NCBI RefSeq assembly: GCF_001042985.1
Contig: NZ_JYKY01000023.1
Location: forward strand, 24,262-88,261
Direction: 5' to 3'
From: Pseudomonas lundensis
Lineage (GTDB): Bacteria; Pseudomonadota; Gammaproteobacteria; Pseudomonadales; Pseudomonadaceae
Length of the DNA: 64,000 nt
Part shown: in pieces, positions 53,256-62,533 of the stretch
How positions within the stretch are numbered: the first letter of the stretch is position 1
How the letters are laid out: each line of letters begins with the position of its first letter
Program-made: the position numbers and the translations under genes
Notes under the pieces: model-generated
Told to the model about the DNA's origin: nothing
What the model saw: only the letters and a program-made list of their open reading frames with translations
The model's database searches: none

Positions 53256-54413
53256 ATGAGGCTGGTATTCGCAACAAAAGACCTAGCATTAGCAGGTCGA
53301 TCCTTTGAAGGCTTTCCGTTGCTGATTGGGTCAGAGGGATGGCCAGTCGAGCCAGCTCAATCCTTCCTTTGGCACACGCTTATCGAGTCAGGTGAGGCCC
53401 TAAGCGATTTGACTTGGGAAGCCTATGGACGGCGTCTGTACGATTACTTTGCCTTCCTGGAAGCCAATGGATTGGGCTGGGACGAGGAAAGCCCGGCTCA
53501 CGGTCTGAGTGCTCTGTCGAGGTACAGGGATTGGTCGAGCGGAGAATTAGCACTTGATCCCGGCACGGTGAACAATCGTCTGGCCTTGATCGTGAGGTTC
53601 TACCGATGGGCTAAGCAGCGCAACCTGATAACTGTGCTGCCCTTCGGTGAGAAAAGGGTAAGAGTTGCCCAACATTCCGGTCTTCTCAGTCATATCGCTC
53701 TGCCCGGAGCCGAGAGCACGAAAGTTTCGGTGATGGTTCGCGACCGAAAGCGCTTGACCAAATTCCTGACCAAGGATCAAGTCAAGGTATGCCTTGCCCT
53801 GGATACCGATCCAAGCCACCAGATATTGTTCCACCTCATGGTGCGTACCGGCCTTCGCTCCTGTGAAGCGAGGTCTTTTCCTCTCAAATATGTGTTCAAC
53901 CCCAGGTTGAAGAAGGGACTGCGCCCAAGGCAAATGATCAGTGTTGCTCTTGATCCTTCAGACATGCATATCAAGTACGACCGGCCTAGAACTATCGACG
54001 TGCCATGGTCGTTGATGGAGAGCATGTGGTCTTACTCCCTTCACCAACGAGAGGTTCGTAAGTCCAATGGTGATGGACGTGTTACCGCGCTGCTGCTGAC
54101 TAATGAAGGCAGGCATTATTCAAAAGATTCCGTAGTGGACGTTATGAAGTCCTATGAAAGAAAGTGCGGTTTCTATGTTCGGGCCCACATGCTACGCCAC
54201 ACCTATGGGACTTATACCTTGCTTGCTCTTCGAAAAAGCAAAGAGTTTGAAGGTGAGCCATTGTTGTATGTCCGAGATAGGCTGGGGCATTCAGATGTGC
54301 AAACAACTATGATCTATTTGCATCTCATAAACCAGCTTGAAGCCCAATCCGTCCTTGCTCACGAGGACGAAATTGACATGATGTTTATGACTGATTCGGT
54401 TTCGCGTATTTGA
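53256..54413 (+). CDS. Tyrosine recombinase 1 of the rulB element
   Basis: A 385-residue site-specific recombinase. N-terminal SAM-like core-binding domain (about 30-125), catalytic domain with Arg201 (RTGLRSCEA), His311 and Arg314 (HMLRHTYG), His345 (DRLGHSDVQTT) and nucleophile Tyr354 (MIYLHL): a full active site. It resembles Tn554 TnpA in size. It lies in the same direction as rulA-rulB, 98 bases after the broken rulB frame, so SOS transcription could read into it. The next recombinase starts ten bases after its stop. Confidence 0.92.
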   Translation: MRLVFATKDLALAGRSFEGFPLLIGSEGWPVEPAQSFLWHTLIESGEALSDLTWEAYGRRLYDYFAFLEANGLGWDEESPAHGLSALSRYRDWSSGELALDPGTVNNRLALIVRFYRWAKQRNLITVLPFGEKRVRVAQHSGLLSHIALPGAESTKVSVMVRDRKRLTKFLTKDQVKVCLALDTDPSHQILFHLMVRTGLRSCEARSFPLKYVFNPRLKKGLRPRQMISVALDPSDMHIKYDRPRTIDVPWSLMESMWSYSLHQREVRKSNGDGRVTALLLTNEGRHYSKDSVVDVMKSYERKCGFYVRAHMLRHTYGTYTLLALRKSKEFEGEPLLYVRDRLGHSDVQTTMIYLHLINQLEAQSVLAHEDEIDMMFMTDSVSRI

Positions 54414-54423
54414 GGTAGCACCA

Positions 54424-56031
54424 TTGGCTCGGCAAAAAAGCTACAAGGCGGTTATGCGGTCGGTTACAAAAGGATTCGAGGCTGTCGAAGATGATATCAA
54501 GATTGACCTGCCGAGAAACCCGAGAAACCACAGGCAACTCGATCATACGAAATATTTAGGCTTGGGCTTCGACGCTTGGGCAATTCAAAGTCTTCACGTT
54601 ATCAAAGCTTTGCTACAAGGAGGAAACTTCTCAGTGACGACCTTGATTGGTTACTCTACGAACGGGCTGAGATTTTTTATAAATTTCTTGAGTGGAGGTT
54701 CGGTCAAGTCGCCACCTGCAACGCCAAACAGTCTTACCAAAAGCCACTTGGATCGATACGTCTCTTGGCTGAGGCTAAAATACCCTAACGGCTCGACAGC
54801 CAAGAATTACTATACTAGCTTCAAGTCGTTAGTTGTTGTTTTGGCTGAATATGGATTTATTGAAGTTAATCTTGACGATCTTTTGCCCCTCAATCCATTT
54901 CCTAATAATTCGCAGAGCACTAAAGATGCAGATCCGCTCACCTTGGGTGAAATGCAAAGGCTGATTGGCGCTTTGAAGTCAGATCTTATTGCCATCCATA
55001 AGGGTACATTCCTTGGAAATGGCGCGGAGGCGATGGCTGTATTGCTACTAATTACTGCGGCAAGGTCTGGAATCAATACTACGCCGCTCTTGGAGATGAA
55101 AAGGGATGCCCTACAGCCTCACCCATTTATTCCTAATCTCAGGTTGATTACTACCGTCAAACGTCGAGGTAAAGGCGCACAGAGCAAAACAATCCGTCAG
55201 ACTAATCTGCTAGATGAGTACAGTGCTATTCCCCTGGATGGGGTGGCAGTCCTCAATAAGGCGCTGGAGATTTCTAAGCCACTCGTAGCACTGGCACCTG
55301 ATGAAATATCTTCATGTGTGTGGTTATATCGCTCGGGCCAGCCTGGCCGCTCGAACGACATCGTTACCCTTACACCCGGTGCTTTATATGTCACGGCAAA
55401 AAGCATTTGTGAGCGTCATGCGCTTCAGGATGATCAAGGCAATCGGCTAAATGTCACGCTTAGTCGGCTGCGAAAGACTATGGAAAGCCGTTTGTGGAAA
55501 CTGAGCGGTGGCGACATTATAGAAGTTTCCTCCGTTATGGGTCATACCCCTGGTGTCGCCGATAATCACTATTTGAAAATCAACGATGAGATCAAGGTCG
55601 ACGGGGCGACATTTGTTGGGGAGGCTTTTCCGGACAAACTACGTGGCATAAACGTTATACCAACCCCACCAGGCGGCTGCAAAGATAGCCTTTACGGTAG
55701 TCTGGCACCAAAGGATGGCGTCAATCATTGTTCTGAATTCATCCACTGCCTCGGTTGCCCTAGCTATGCAATTGTAGGCACCTTGGAGGACTTATACCGG
55801 CTGTTCAGCTACCAACAATTCTTGTATGCAGAAGTCGAATACTTTCTCACGGACGAGTGGGGCGCATGGCGCAAGCGTCAGTTTGACTATATTCGATTGA
55901 TAGATGATTTCACCCAGAAGTTTGATCTTGCATTGGTTTCGCAAGCAAGGGCTCAGGCTGAGTCATCTCCGCACTTGTTCTGGGCTAAAAAAATCGAGTT
56001 CATGAAGAAAAAATTGGGCGGCGAAATTTGA
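54424..56031 (+). CDS. Tyrosine recombinase 2, unusual active site
   Basis: A 535-residue recombinase starting at TTG (GAGGTAG upstream). Core-binding region about 60-160; catalytic Arg214 (TAARSGIN), Arg350 in SRLRKT, His374 (VMGHTPG) and Tyr383 (NHYLKI). Where most tyrosine recombinases have HxxR, this has Ser347-x-x-Arg350, so the first histidine is missing. After the tyrosine comes a cysteine cluster (GGCKDSL, NHCSEFIHCLGCPS, residues about 418-445), probably zinc-binding. Its stop overlaps the start of recombinase 3 (TTGA). Confidence 0.88.
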   Translation: MARQKSYKAVMRSVTKGFEAVEDDIKIDLPRNPRNHRQLDHTKYLGLGFDAWAIQSLHVIKALLQGGNFSVTTLIGYSTNGLRFFINFLSGGSVKSPPATPNSLTKSHLDRYVSWLRLKYPNGSTAKNYYTSFKSLVVVLAEYGFIEVNLDDLLPLNPFPNNSQSTKDADPLTLGEMQRLIGALKSDLIAIHKGTFLGNGAEAMAVLLLITAARSGINTTPLLEMKRDALQPHPFIPNLRLITTVKRRGKGAQSKTIRQTNLLDEYSAIPLDGVAVLNKALEISKPLVALAPDEISSCVWLYRSGQPGRSNDIVTLTPGALYVTAKSICERHALQDDQGNRLNVTLSRLRKTMESRLWKLSGGDIIEVSSVMGHTPGVADNHYLKINDEIKVDGATFVGEAFPDKLRGINVIPTPPGGCKDSLYGSLAPKDGVNHCSEFIHCLGCPSYAIVGTLEDLYRLFSYQQFLYAEVEYFLTDEWGAWRKRQFDYIRLIDDFTQKFDLALVSQARAQAESSPHLFWAKKIEFMKKKLGGEI

Positions 56032-57869
56032 GCATAAGAACCACGAATGCGGTGTTAAAGGCATATGATGTCCTCATCGCACAGCCAGTTTCAGCGAATG
56101 GTCTAAGTCCCGCAGAGCGGGATGCAATCGTGATCAGCGCTATCGTTAATGAAGATGGAGAAACCTTCGTTCTTAGCAGGTTTGGCGATGCACAGTGGGA
56201 TCTTCGCCCGTTTTTTGATCAGGCCAATATTGCTCATTCTTATAAATTCATCAACTGGGATATGGGCATGCCTCGGGCGCTTATTGATGACTGCAAAGCT
56301 GTTGCTTATGCTTGGTTTAAAAGAGGAATGCCTAGATCCAAACCTCCTATCGCACGGGGCATTACTACTTTCGCCGTCGTCAGCGTGATGCCTTTTGTTC
56401 GCTGGTTAAACAATCTAGGAGTTTCAAGCTTTGCAGATGTCCGTCCGATCCATGTCAGCAATTACGTTCATCATTGCAAATATGAATTGAAGTTAAGGCC
56501 TCTCCCGCTGTATGGGCGATTACGGGTTATTGATTTTCTTTGGGTGTTTTCTGTCGACACGATGTTTCCCATTCAGAGTTATCCTTGGGGTAATTCGACA
56601 TTGTGGCGGATTTGTGGGGTCGCGAATGTAAAAGGGTTGGGTGCTGCCACTAAAAACGTCGGGCGAACAGATATCATTCCTCATGATGAACAATCTAGGA
56701 TTTTCAACTATTGCGAAAGCATTGTCCGGGAGATGAAGGCCGAATTGGCAGTCAATGGTATTGGATATCATCCTAGTGATGAACGGATGGCAATTCGTTG
56801 CAGAGATGCTGTTCTGTATATAGTTTCAATCACTAGCGGCATGCGCAATGACGAGGCAATTGGAATTGAGGTTGGCGCTTGGCGCAAAGAGTTAAGAAAT
56901 GGAATTAATTTTTGCTGGGTGACCACAGTCGAGCACAAGACAGGTAAAGGCCAAGTCGAATATCTTGTGCCAGAACTAACGATTGAAGCTTTAAGTCTTT
57001 TGGCAAAATATTCAGCACCCATCAGAAAAGAGCTGGATGAAGAGATTAGACAGCTTGCAAGCAATCGGGATTTTTCGTATTCAACTGAACATCTCCTTAG
57101 GCTCGAAAAAGCCCGAAAAGACGCGAATAAACTATTTTTGGGACGAAACACACAAGGAGGGAAAGTTCAGGAAAGCCATCATGTTGAGGCTCTCAGCGGG
57201 CAAGCATCCAATGCTGCGTTTGACCGTATAGCTAAAGCCGCTGGAAGCGATTGGCCGTTGAGGACGCATCAATGCAGGCGAACATATGCAAGATGCTTTG
57301 TAGAATCCCGTATGGGCCGCACTTCATTGATCTACCTCAAATGGCAGTTCAAACACAGCAGCATGAGTATGACCCAACTCTATGCATCCAATCCGCAGCA
57401 AGACCTGACTCTCTTTGATGAGATCTTCCAGCAGATGACAGAGTTTAAAATTGACCTGATCGAATCATGGCTCGATGATCAGCCACTGGCAGGGGGCGCT
57501 GGCGAAAAGATTGTGGAATTGCGGGCAATTCCAATCAAGGATAGAGCTGCTTTGCTTGCCCAGACCGCCCCACATGCCAACATTCGTGCGACTGGACACG
57601 GCTGGTGCATCGCCACAGAGCGGGGCTGCGGAGGTGCTGGTCTATACGAAGCCACACGGTGTCCAGGGTGCAAAAATTCGGTGATCGATGAAGTCTTCGC
57701 CAGCACTTGGCAGGACATCTACATTCAACAGCGAGAGCTGATAAAAATTGAGGATGCAGGCCCGGCTGTTAGGCAGCGCGCAGAACGCGACTTGCAGGTT
57801 GCACTAGATGTAATTACCAGCCTTGGCCTTTCTCCAGTTGAGGAAATGGAGGAGGCGGCAAATGACTAG
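56028..57869 (+). CDS. Tyrosine recombinase 3, TnpB-like
   Basis: A 613-residue recombinase, TTG start overlapping the previous stop by four bases. Catalytic residues: Arg in ITSGMRNDEA, His and Arg in LRTHQCRRTYA, His in FKHSSMSMTQLY with Tyr after it. A C-terminal cysteine cluster (GWCIATERGCGG, TRCPGCKNS) follows, as in Tn554 TnpB. It should act with recombinases 1 and 2 as one complex. Its last codons overlap the TnpC-like gene by eight bases. Confidence 0.9.
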   Translation: MSIRTTNAVLKAYDVLIAQPVSANGLSPAERDAIVISAIVNEDGETFVLSRFGDAQWDLRPFFDQANIAHSYKFINWDMGMPRALIDDCKAVAYAWFKRGMPRSKPPIARGITTFAVVSVMPFVRWLNNLGVSSFADVRPIHVSNYVHHCKYELKLRPLPLYGRLRVIDFLWVFSVDTMFPIQSYPWGNSTLWRICGVANVKGLGAATKNVGRTDIIPHDEQSRIFNYCESIVREMKAELAVNGIGYHPSDERMAIRCRDAVLYIVSITSGMRNDEAIGIEVGAWRKELRNGINFCWVTTVEHKTGKGQVEYLVPELTIEALSLLAKYSAPIRKELDEEIRQLASNRDFSYSTEHLLRLEKARKDANKLFLGRNTQGGKVQESHHVEALSGQASNAAFDRIAKAAGSDWPLRTHQCRRTYARCFVESRMGRTSLIYLKWQFKHSSMSMTQLYASNPQQDLTLFDEIFQQMTEFKIDLIESWLDDQPLAGGAGEKIVELRAIPIKDRAALLAQTAPHANIRATGHGWCIATERGCGGAGLYEATRCPGCKNSVIDEVFASTWQDIYIQQRELIKIEDAGPAVRQRAERDLQVALDVITSLGLSPVEEMEEAAND

Positions 57870-58284
57870 ACAGGCGGTGGGCCCTGACTCTCCTATTCGC
57901 TCCAGGTCGAAGACACTCGCCGCGCTCAACAAGGTCGTCGACGATCTCATTGCTGGTGACGGAAAGCTTTCCATCACATCCGTTGCCCGTGCCGCAGGTG
58001 TGACTCCGGGACTCATCCATAACACTTACCCAAGCATAGCGGAAAGGATTCGCAACATCGTTGGCAAGTCGGTGCGAGCCCAGCGAGACTCTAAGCATCA
58101 AGCGTTGATGAGCGAGAAAGAAAAGAACAGGGTGCTCCGTGCAGAGAATGATCAGCTTTTAGCGGAGGTAGCTCGGCTGGCTTCGGTTAACCAGCGACTA
58201 ATATTCGAGATGATTCAGCTGAAGGCGGTTGCCAACGGTAAGGTCACCGCACTCCCTCTGAAACCAGGGCCAACTAGGCCCTGA
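57862..58284 (+). CDS. TnpC-like HTH/coiled-coil accessory protein
   Basis: A 140-residue protein. N-terminal HTH-like part (KLSITSVARAAGVTPGLIHNTYP) and a C-terminal coiled coil (EKNRVLRAENDQLLAEVARLASVNQRLI). I chose ATG at 57862 (MTRQAVG) because GGAGGAGGCG precedes it; it overlaps recombinase 3 by eight bases. In Tn554-type systems the small third protein (TnpC) sets insertion orientation and stimulates recombination; the same role is inferred here. Confidence 0.75.
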   Translation: MTRQAVGPDSPIRSRSKTLAALNKVVDDLIAGDGKLSITSVARAAGVTPGLIHNTYPSIAERIRNIVGKSVRAQRDSKHQALMSEKEKNRVLRAENDQLLAEVARLASVNQRLIFEMIQLKAVANGKVTALPLKPGPTRP

Positions 58285-58366
58285 TGGGGAACCCGCAGAA
58301 TTCGTAAAAATCGCACGCTAACAGTTCAAGCGTCCCGGCCACGCCTGACTGTAGCTTGTTGACTGG

Positions 58367-59329
58367 TCAGTCTGTCTCGCGGGTAAAGCGATAGAACAAG
58401 TTCGGCTCGCTGACCACGTACAAATACCCTTCATCGTCGATGGTTACGCCTTCGGCTTGGGGTATGCCTTTCAGCAAACCAGCAAACCCCCTCGCCAAGG
58501 AGCGGAAACTCACCACCTTGCCCTCATCGGTGATTTCAATCAGCAGTTTCGACTCGTCGCTGAGCAATATCAGGTGGCCACTCTGTTGATCGAAGACGAC
58601 CGAAGACAAGTCAGTGGCAAATACCTTGTCCTTTACCAAGTTGGACAGGTCGCGCACGTGCAGGGAAAAACCTCCTGCCAGGCTGGCACGAAGGCCGCCC
58701 ACTTCCAGCAATTGGCGAGGGTCACGCTCCTTGGTCACAAACAAGCGATCACCTTTCAGGTCGTAGGCGAGCCCTTCAAGGCCTTTGTTGTCCGCCTTGC
58801 CAAGTGCCAAGGTCAGAGCTGGATACTGGTCTCGGCTCAATGAGCGACCGGGAGAAAGCTTACTGCCTTCGGCGAGGGGGACATCCACGATAACAAGGCT
58901 CTGCCGGCGCTCCTCGGCGATTACCAGTTGGCCGTTGCCGGCATAGGACACCGCCTCCACATCGTGGAAACCGTCCAGGCTATAGCGCCTTTCCACGTCA
59001 CCGTCACGACTGAGGGCCAATAGTTCGTTTGGGCCGTTGGTAACCGCCCATAGCAGGTTCAGGTCAGGGTCGAAGGTCAGGCCCGAAAGGTTGTTGTCCA
59101 CACCGGGAACCGGCTTAGCATCGAGCTCAACCCGATAGTCAGGCAGCCACACAGAGCGCTCCTGCCAATCGTCGGTGTGCCAGTGGGTCTTGATCCAGAA
59201 GTACAACCGATCATCAAGGTGATGGGTGCGGACTTGGAATACGGTAAGCAATACAAAGCACAGCAGTGCCCACATCCAGGCACTTGTTTTCTGTGTTCGG
59301 CCCAACCAGTTTTTAGCCATCAAATACAT
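58367..59329 (-). CDS. SdiA-regulated-domain (beta-propeller) membrane-anchored protein
   Basis: A 320-residue protein with one N-terminal signal anchor (residues 18-36) and a periplasmic propeller of the SdiA-regulated/YjiK type (NNLSGLTFDPDLNLLWAVTN, DNKGLEGLAYDLKGDRLFVTKE, GIPQAEGVTIDDEGYLYVVSEPNLFYRF). Fold is related to phytase-like propellers but no phosphatase residues are evident. Last gene of the leftward cargo; starts at the ATG after GAGG. Confidence 0.85.
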   Translation of the reverse strand: MYLMAKNWLGRTQKTSAWMWALLCFVLLTVFQVRTHHLDDRLYFWIKTHWHTDDWQERSVWLPDYRVELDAKPVPGVDNNLSGLTFDPDLNLLWAVTNGPNELLALSRDGDVERRYSLDGFHDVEAVSYAGNGQLVIAEERRQSLVIVDVPLAEGSKLSPGRSLSRDQYPALTLALGKADNKGLEGLAYDLKGDRLFVTKERDPRQLLEVGGLRASLAGGFSLHVRDLSNLVKDKVFATDLSSVVFDQQSGHLILLSDESKLLIEITDEGKVVSFRSLARGFAGLLKGIPQAEGVTIDDEGYLYVVSEPNLFYRFTRETD

Positions 59330-59374
59330 TAGAAGCCTCGTTAATTGGGACTGACGTCACGAGCTGTCATGGTT

Positions 59375-59728
59375 TCAATCCGACTCGGCGCGGCTCGCAC
59401 AGGTGATGCACAACGGCGTGGCCGGATCGAATTCCAGGCGGCCCGAGGCGATCAACTCGCCGCATTGGTTACACCAGCCATACTCGCCCTCGTGCCAACG
59501 CTTGAGGGCCAGCTGGAGGCGGACGCGTTCATGCTGCGCCCGACTGCGGATGGCATCGTTCATCGCTTGCTGCTGGAGTGCGTCCATCCTCGACAGACGC
59601 CCTACCTTGCTTTGATCCAACTCCACCGATTGCGAGCGAGACTCAGCGTCTTCCAGCAACCGATCCAGCTCGGCAGCCCGCTGTTCCAGTAGGGTCTTGA
59701 AATGGGCAAGATCGAGGGCGTCGTCCAT
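59375..59728 (-). CDS. DksA/TraR-family zinc finger regulator
   Basis: A 117-residue DksA/TraR protein: N-terminal coiled coil (FKTLLEQRAAELDRLLEDAE) and C-terminal zinc finger WCNQCGE and LCITCAS (C-x2-C pairs). Such proteins bind RNA polymerase through the secondary channel and alter stress transcription. Five bases behind the Usp gene, so part of the cargo operon. Confidence 0.9.
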   Translation of the reverse strand: MDDALDLAHFKTLLEQRAAELDRLLEDAESRSQSVELDQSKVGRLSRMDALQQQAMNDAIRSRAQHERVRLQLALKRWHEGEYGWCNQCGELIASGRLEFDPATPLCITCASRAESD

Positions 59729-59733
59729 GGCCG

Positions 59734-60585
59734 TTAGCGCAGCAGCAACAGTGGGCCAGTGGTGGTGCGCAGCATGCTGGTCGTGGTGCTGCCGACCAGA
59801 AACTGACGGATGCGCGAATGACCGTAGGCCCCCATCACCAGCAGGTCGATGCCGTGCTCTTTCTGATAGGCGTGCAAGGTAGGCTCTATCTCGCCGTTCA
59901 GGGTCTCGGCGCGAACAGTGAATCCGACGTTGAGCAGCACTTTCTGCGCCCAGTCCAGCTGCGCGGACGATTCGTCGTTCACTGGCCCAACCATCACCAG
60001 GTGGATCGGCAGCCCCTTCAGCAGGGGGCTGGCCGCCAGCATCTCCACACCCTTGCGGGTAGTAGCGCTGCCATCGAAGGCCAGCATCGCGCTCTCGGGC
60101 TTTTGGAAGTTGGCCGGGGTGACCAGGATTGGCCGGTGCATGATACGAATCACGCTCTCCAGCTGGCTTCCGACATGCTGACTCAGACCGCCGCTAGACT
60201 CGCCTTGGCGACCGATGACCAATAGGCGCGTTTCGCTTTCCAGCTCTTGCAGGTTTTCCAGCAGATCGCCATGACGTTGCTTGGACTCCGGCGCGGTCAC
60301 ACCATCCGTCATGGCCCGCTCTTTCGCGGCCGTTAACATGATCCGCCCCTGCTCCAGGGCCAACTTACCGCGCTGTTCATCCAGGGAAGCAAGCTCATCG
60401 AGCAGATGCTCGCGGCTGCCAAGGCCGATATTGCCACTCAAGTCGGCCGCAACTGGGTACTGGCGCTGATCCAGCACATGCAAGAAGGTCAGCGGGGCTT
60501 CCAGGCTCAGACTGGCCCAGGCTGCGTAGTCGCACACAGCTGGAGCCGAGGTGGAACCGTCGATACAGGCAATTACTTGGGTCAT
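59734..60585 (-). CDS. Tandem universal stress protein
   Basis: A 283-residue protein with two Usp domains: residues 1-150 (QVIACIDGSTSAPAVCDYAAW) and 155-283 (PESAMLAFDGSATTRKGVEMLA, GAYGHSRIRQFLVGSTTTSML). The second half carries the G-x2-G-x9-G-S/T nucleotide-binding pattern, so ATP binding is likely. Lies 14 bases behind sulP. Confidence 0.9.
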   Translation of the reverse strand: MTQVIACIDGSTSAPAVCDYAAWASLSLEAPLTFLHVLDQRQYPVAADLSGNIGLGSREHLLDELASLDEQRGKLALEQGRIMLTAAKERAMTDGVTAPESKQRHGDLLENLQELESETRLLVIGRQGESSGGLSQHVGSQLESVIRIMHRPILVTPANFQKPESAMLAFDGSATTRKGVEMLAASPLLKGLPIHLVMVGPVNDESSAQLDWAQKVLLNVGFTVRAETLNGEIEPTLHAYQKEHGIDLLVMGAYGHSRIRQFLVGSTTTSMLRTTTGPLLLLR

Positions 60586-60599
60586 CGTTGTTCTCCTTC

Positions 60600-62087
60600 T
60601 CAGTGGCCCATGAGTTGATCAATGGCGTCGGGTTTATCGTGAACTCCGAATCGATCCACGATAGTGGCGCTCGCTTCGTTGAGACCTAACACTTCAACTT
60701 CGGTGCCTTCGCGGCGGAACTTGATAACCACCTTGTCCAGGGCAGCAACTGCGGTGATATCCCAGAAGTGGGCGCGATTCAGGTCGATGGTTACCTTGTT
60801 CAGGGCTTCTTTGAAGTCGAAGGCCGCGACGAACTTGTCTGCCGAGCTGAAGAACACCTGGCCAGTGACGTTATAGCTACGATGCTCGCCGGATTCGTCC
60901 AGCGAAGAACTGATCGCCATGTAATGGCCAACCTTGTTGGCGAAGAACATCGCGGCCAGCAGCACGCCGGCCAACACGCCGAAGGCAAGGTTGTGGGTGG
61001 CCACCACGACCACAACGGTGACGACCATGACAATGTTGGTCGACAACGGGTGCTTCTTCAGGTTGCGCAGCGAATCCCAACTGAAGGTGCCGATGGACAC
61101 CATGATCATCACTGCCACCAGCGCAGCCATCGGGATCTGCTTCAGCCAGTCGCCGAGGAACACCACCATCAGCAGCAGGAATACACCTGCGGCCAGGGAG
61201 GACAGACGAGAACGACCGCCGGATTTCACGTTGATGATCGACTGACCAATCATCGCGCAGCCGGCCATACCGCCGATCAGACCCGAAGCAATGTTGGCCA
61301 CGCCCTGGCCCTTGCACTCGCGGTTCTTGTCGCTGGGGGTGTCGGTCAGGTCGTCGACAATAGTCGCGGTCATCATCGACTCCAGCAGACCGACCACGGC
61401 CAGCGCTGCCGAGTAAGGGAAGATGATGGCCAACGTCTCGAACGTCAGCGGCACGTCAGGCCAGAGAAAGATTGGCAGCGTATCCGGCAGTTCCCCCATA
61501 TCACCGACCGTGCGGATATCCAGCCCAACCGACATGGCGACTGCGGTCAGCACGATGATGCACACCAGTGGCGATGGGATGAGCTTGCCGATCCTGGGGA
61601 TATAGGGAAATAGGTAGATGATGCCGAGGCCTGCGGCTGTCATGGCGTAGACGTGCCAGGTGACATTGGTCAGCTCGGGCAGCTGAGCCATGAAAATCAG
61701 GATCGCCAGTGCATTGACGAAGCCGGTCACCACCGAGCGCGAAACGAAGCGCATCAGCGAGCCGAGCTTCAGGTAGCCAGCACCAATTTGCAACACGCCA
61801 CACAGCAGCGTGGCGGCCAGCAGATATTCAAGACCATGGTTCTTGACCAGGGTCACCATCAGCAGTGCCATGGCCCCTGTCGCGGCTGAAATCATGCCTG
61901 GGCGGCCACCGACAAAGGCGATCACCACGGCGATACAGAATGAGGCGTAGAGACCAACTTTGGGGTCGACGCCCGCAATGATAGAGAAAGCGATGGCTTC
62001 AGGGATCAGCGCAAGTGCGACGACGATCCCCGCGAGCACGTCGCCACGGACGTTGGAAAACCACGTTTGTTTGAGTGTTTGTAGCAT
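60600..62087 (-). CDS. SulP-family anion transporter with STAS domain
   Basis: A 495-residue SulP (SLC26-type) transporter: twelve or more helices with PEAIAFSIIAGVDPKVGLYASF, GMIGQ-type CAMIGQSIINVKSGGRSRLSSLAAG, and a C-terminal STAS domain (about 400-495). Substrates of the family are sulfate or bicarbonate; pairing with Usp and DksA suggests a stress-linked role. ATG at 62087 (MLQTLKQ) is preferred over one nine codons upstream. First gene of the cargo operon. Confidence 0.9.
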   Translation of the reverse strand: MLQTLKQTWFSNVRGDVLAGIVVALALIPEAIAFSIIAGVDPKVGLYASFCIAVVIAFVGGRPGMISAATGAMALLMVTLVKNHGLEYLLAATLLCGVLQIGAGYLKLGSLMRFVSRSVVTGFVNALAILIFMAQLPELTNVTWHVYAMTAAGLGIIYLFPYIPRIGKLIPSPLVCIIVLTAVAMSVGLDIRTVGDMGELPDTLPIFLWPDVPLTFETLAIIFPYSAALAVVGLLESMMTATIVDDLTDTPSDKNRECKGQGVANIASGLIGGMAGCAMIGQSIINVKSGGRSRLSSLAAGVFLLLMVVFLGDWLKQIPMAALVAVMIMVSIGTFSWDSLRNLKKHPLSTNIVMVVTVVVVVATHNLAFGVLAGVLLAAMFFANKVGHYMAISSSLDESGEHRSYNVTGQVFFSSADKFVAAFDFKEALNKVTIDLNRAHFWDITAVAALDKVVIKFRREGTEVEVLGLNEASATIVDRFGVHDKPDAIDQLMGH

Positions 62088-62509
62088 CAGAATATCCAAA
62101 GCAATGCACCGCACGCATGCCAGGAAAATGGCGAGCGCGTCGATACGAATTCAAATTGTGAGGATTATTTTGCTGTGCGCTTTGGGTGTAAGAACCGGGC
62201 ATACAGCAGTACGCAGCCGCCAGCGAAACTGGCGGAGGCGAGGTTGTTGCGAGGGGGCGTAGCGCTAAGGCGGCGTAGGCTGCCAGTAGAGCGTTTGGAG
62301 TACAGTCATGCTGGTGTTCCTGTAGCTCAAGGGGTATGCGGAGCCAAAAGTATACAGTGAAGCTATCGTCGATTGCGATCCGCCGCCCTGCTTTGCGAAG
62401 CCACGTCTGAAATAGGCTTAGTCGAGGAGTATCGCCATCAGGAACGAAGGAAAATAATCAAAAAAATGTTAGGGAGTTAATTTGCTTATAAATCAATATC
62501 TTACACTCA
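62088..62509. other. Upstream region of the cargo operon
   Basis: About 420 bases between the SulP start and the right end of the element. No supported gene; the leftward promoter of the cargo should be here. Turns markedly AT-rich from about 62440 to the terminal motif. Confidence 0.5.
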
Positions 62510-62533
62510 ACTAACTGTTAGGGTCATTCAGAT
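62510..62533 (-). repeat. Right terminal inverted motif of the rulB element
   Basis: On the minus strand ATCTGA, 12 bases, GTTAGT; identical hexamers and spacing to the left end, inverted, with different spacer. Two bases then separate it from AATGAT of rulB. Confidence 0.7.
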
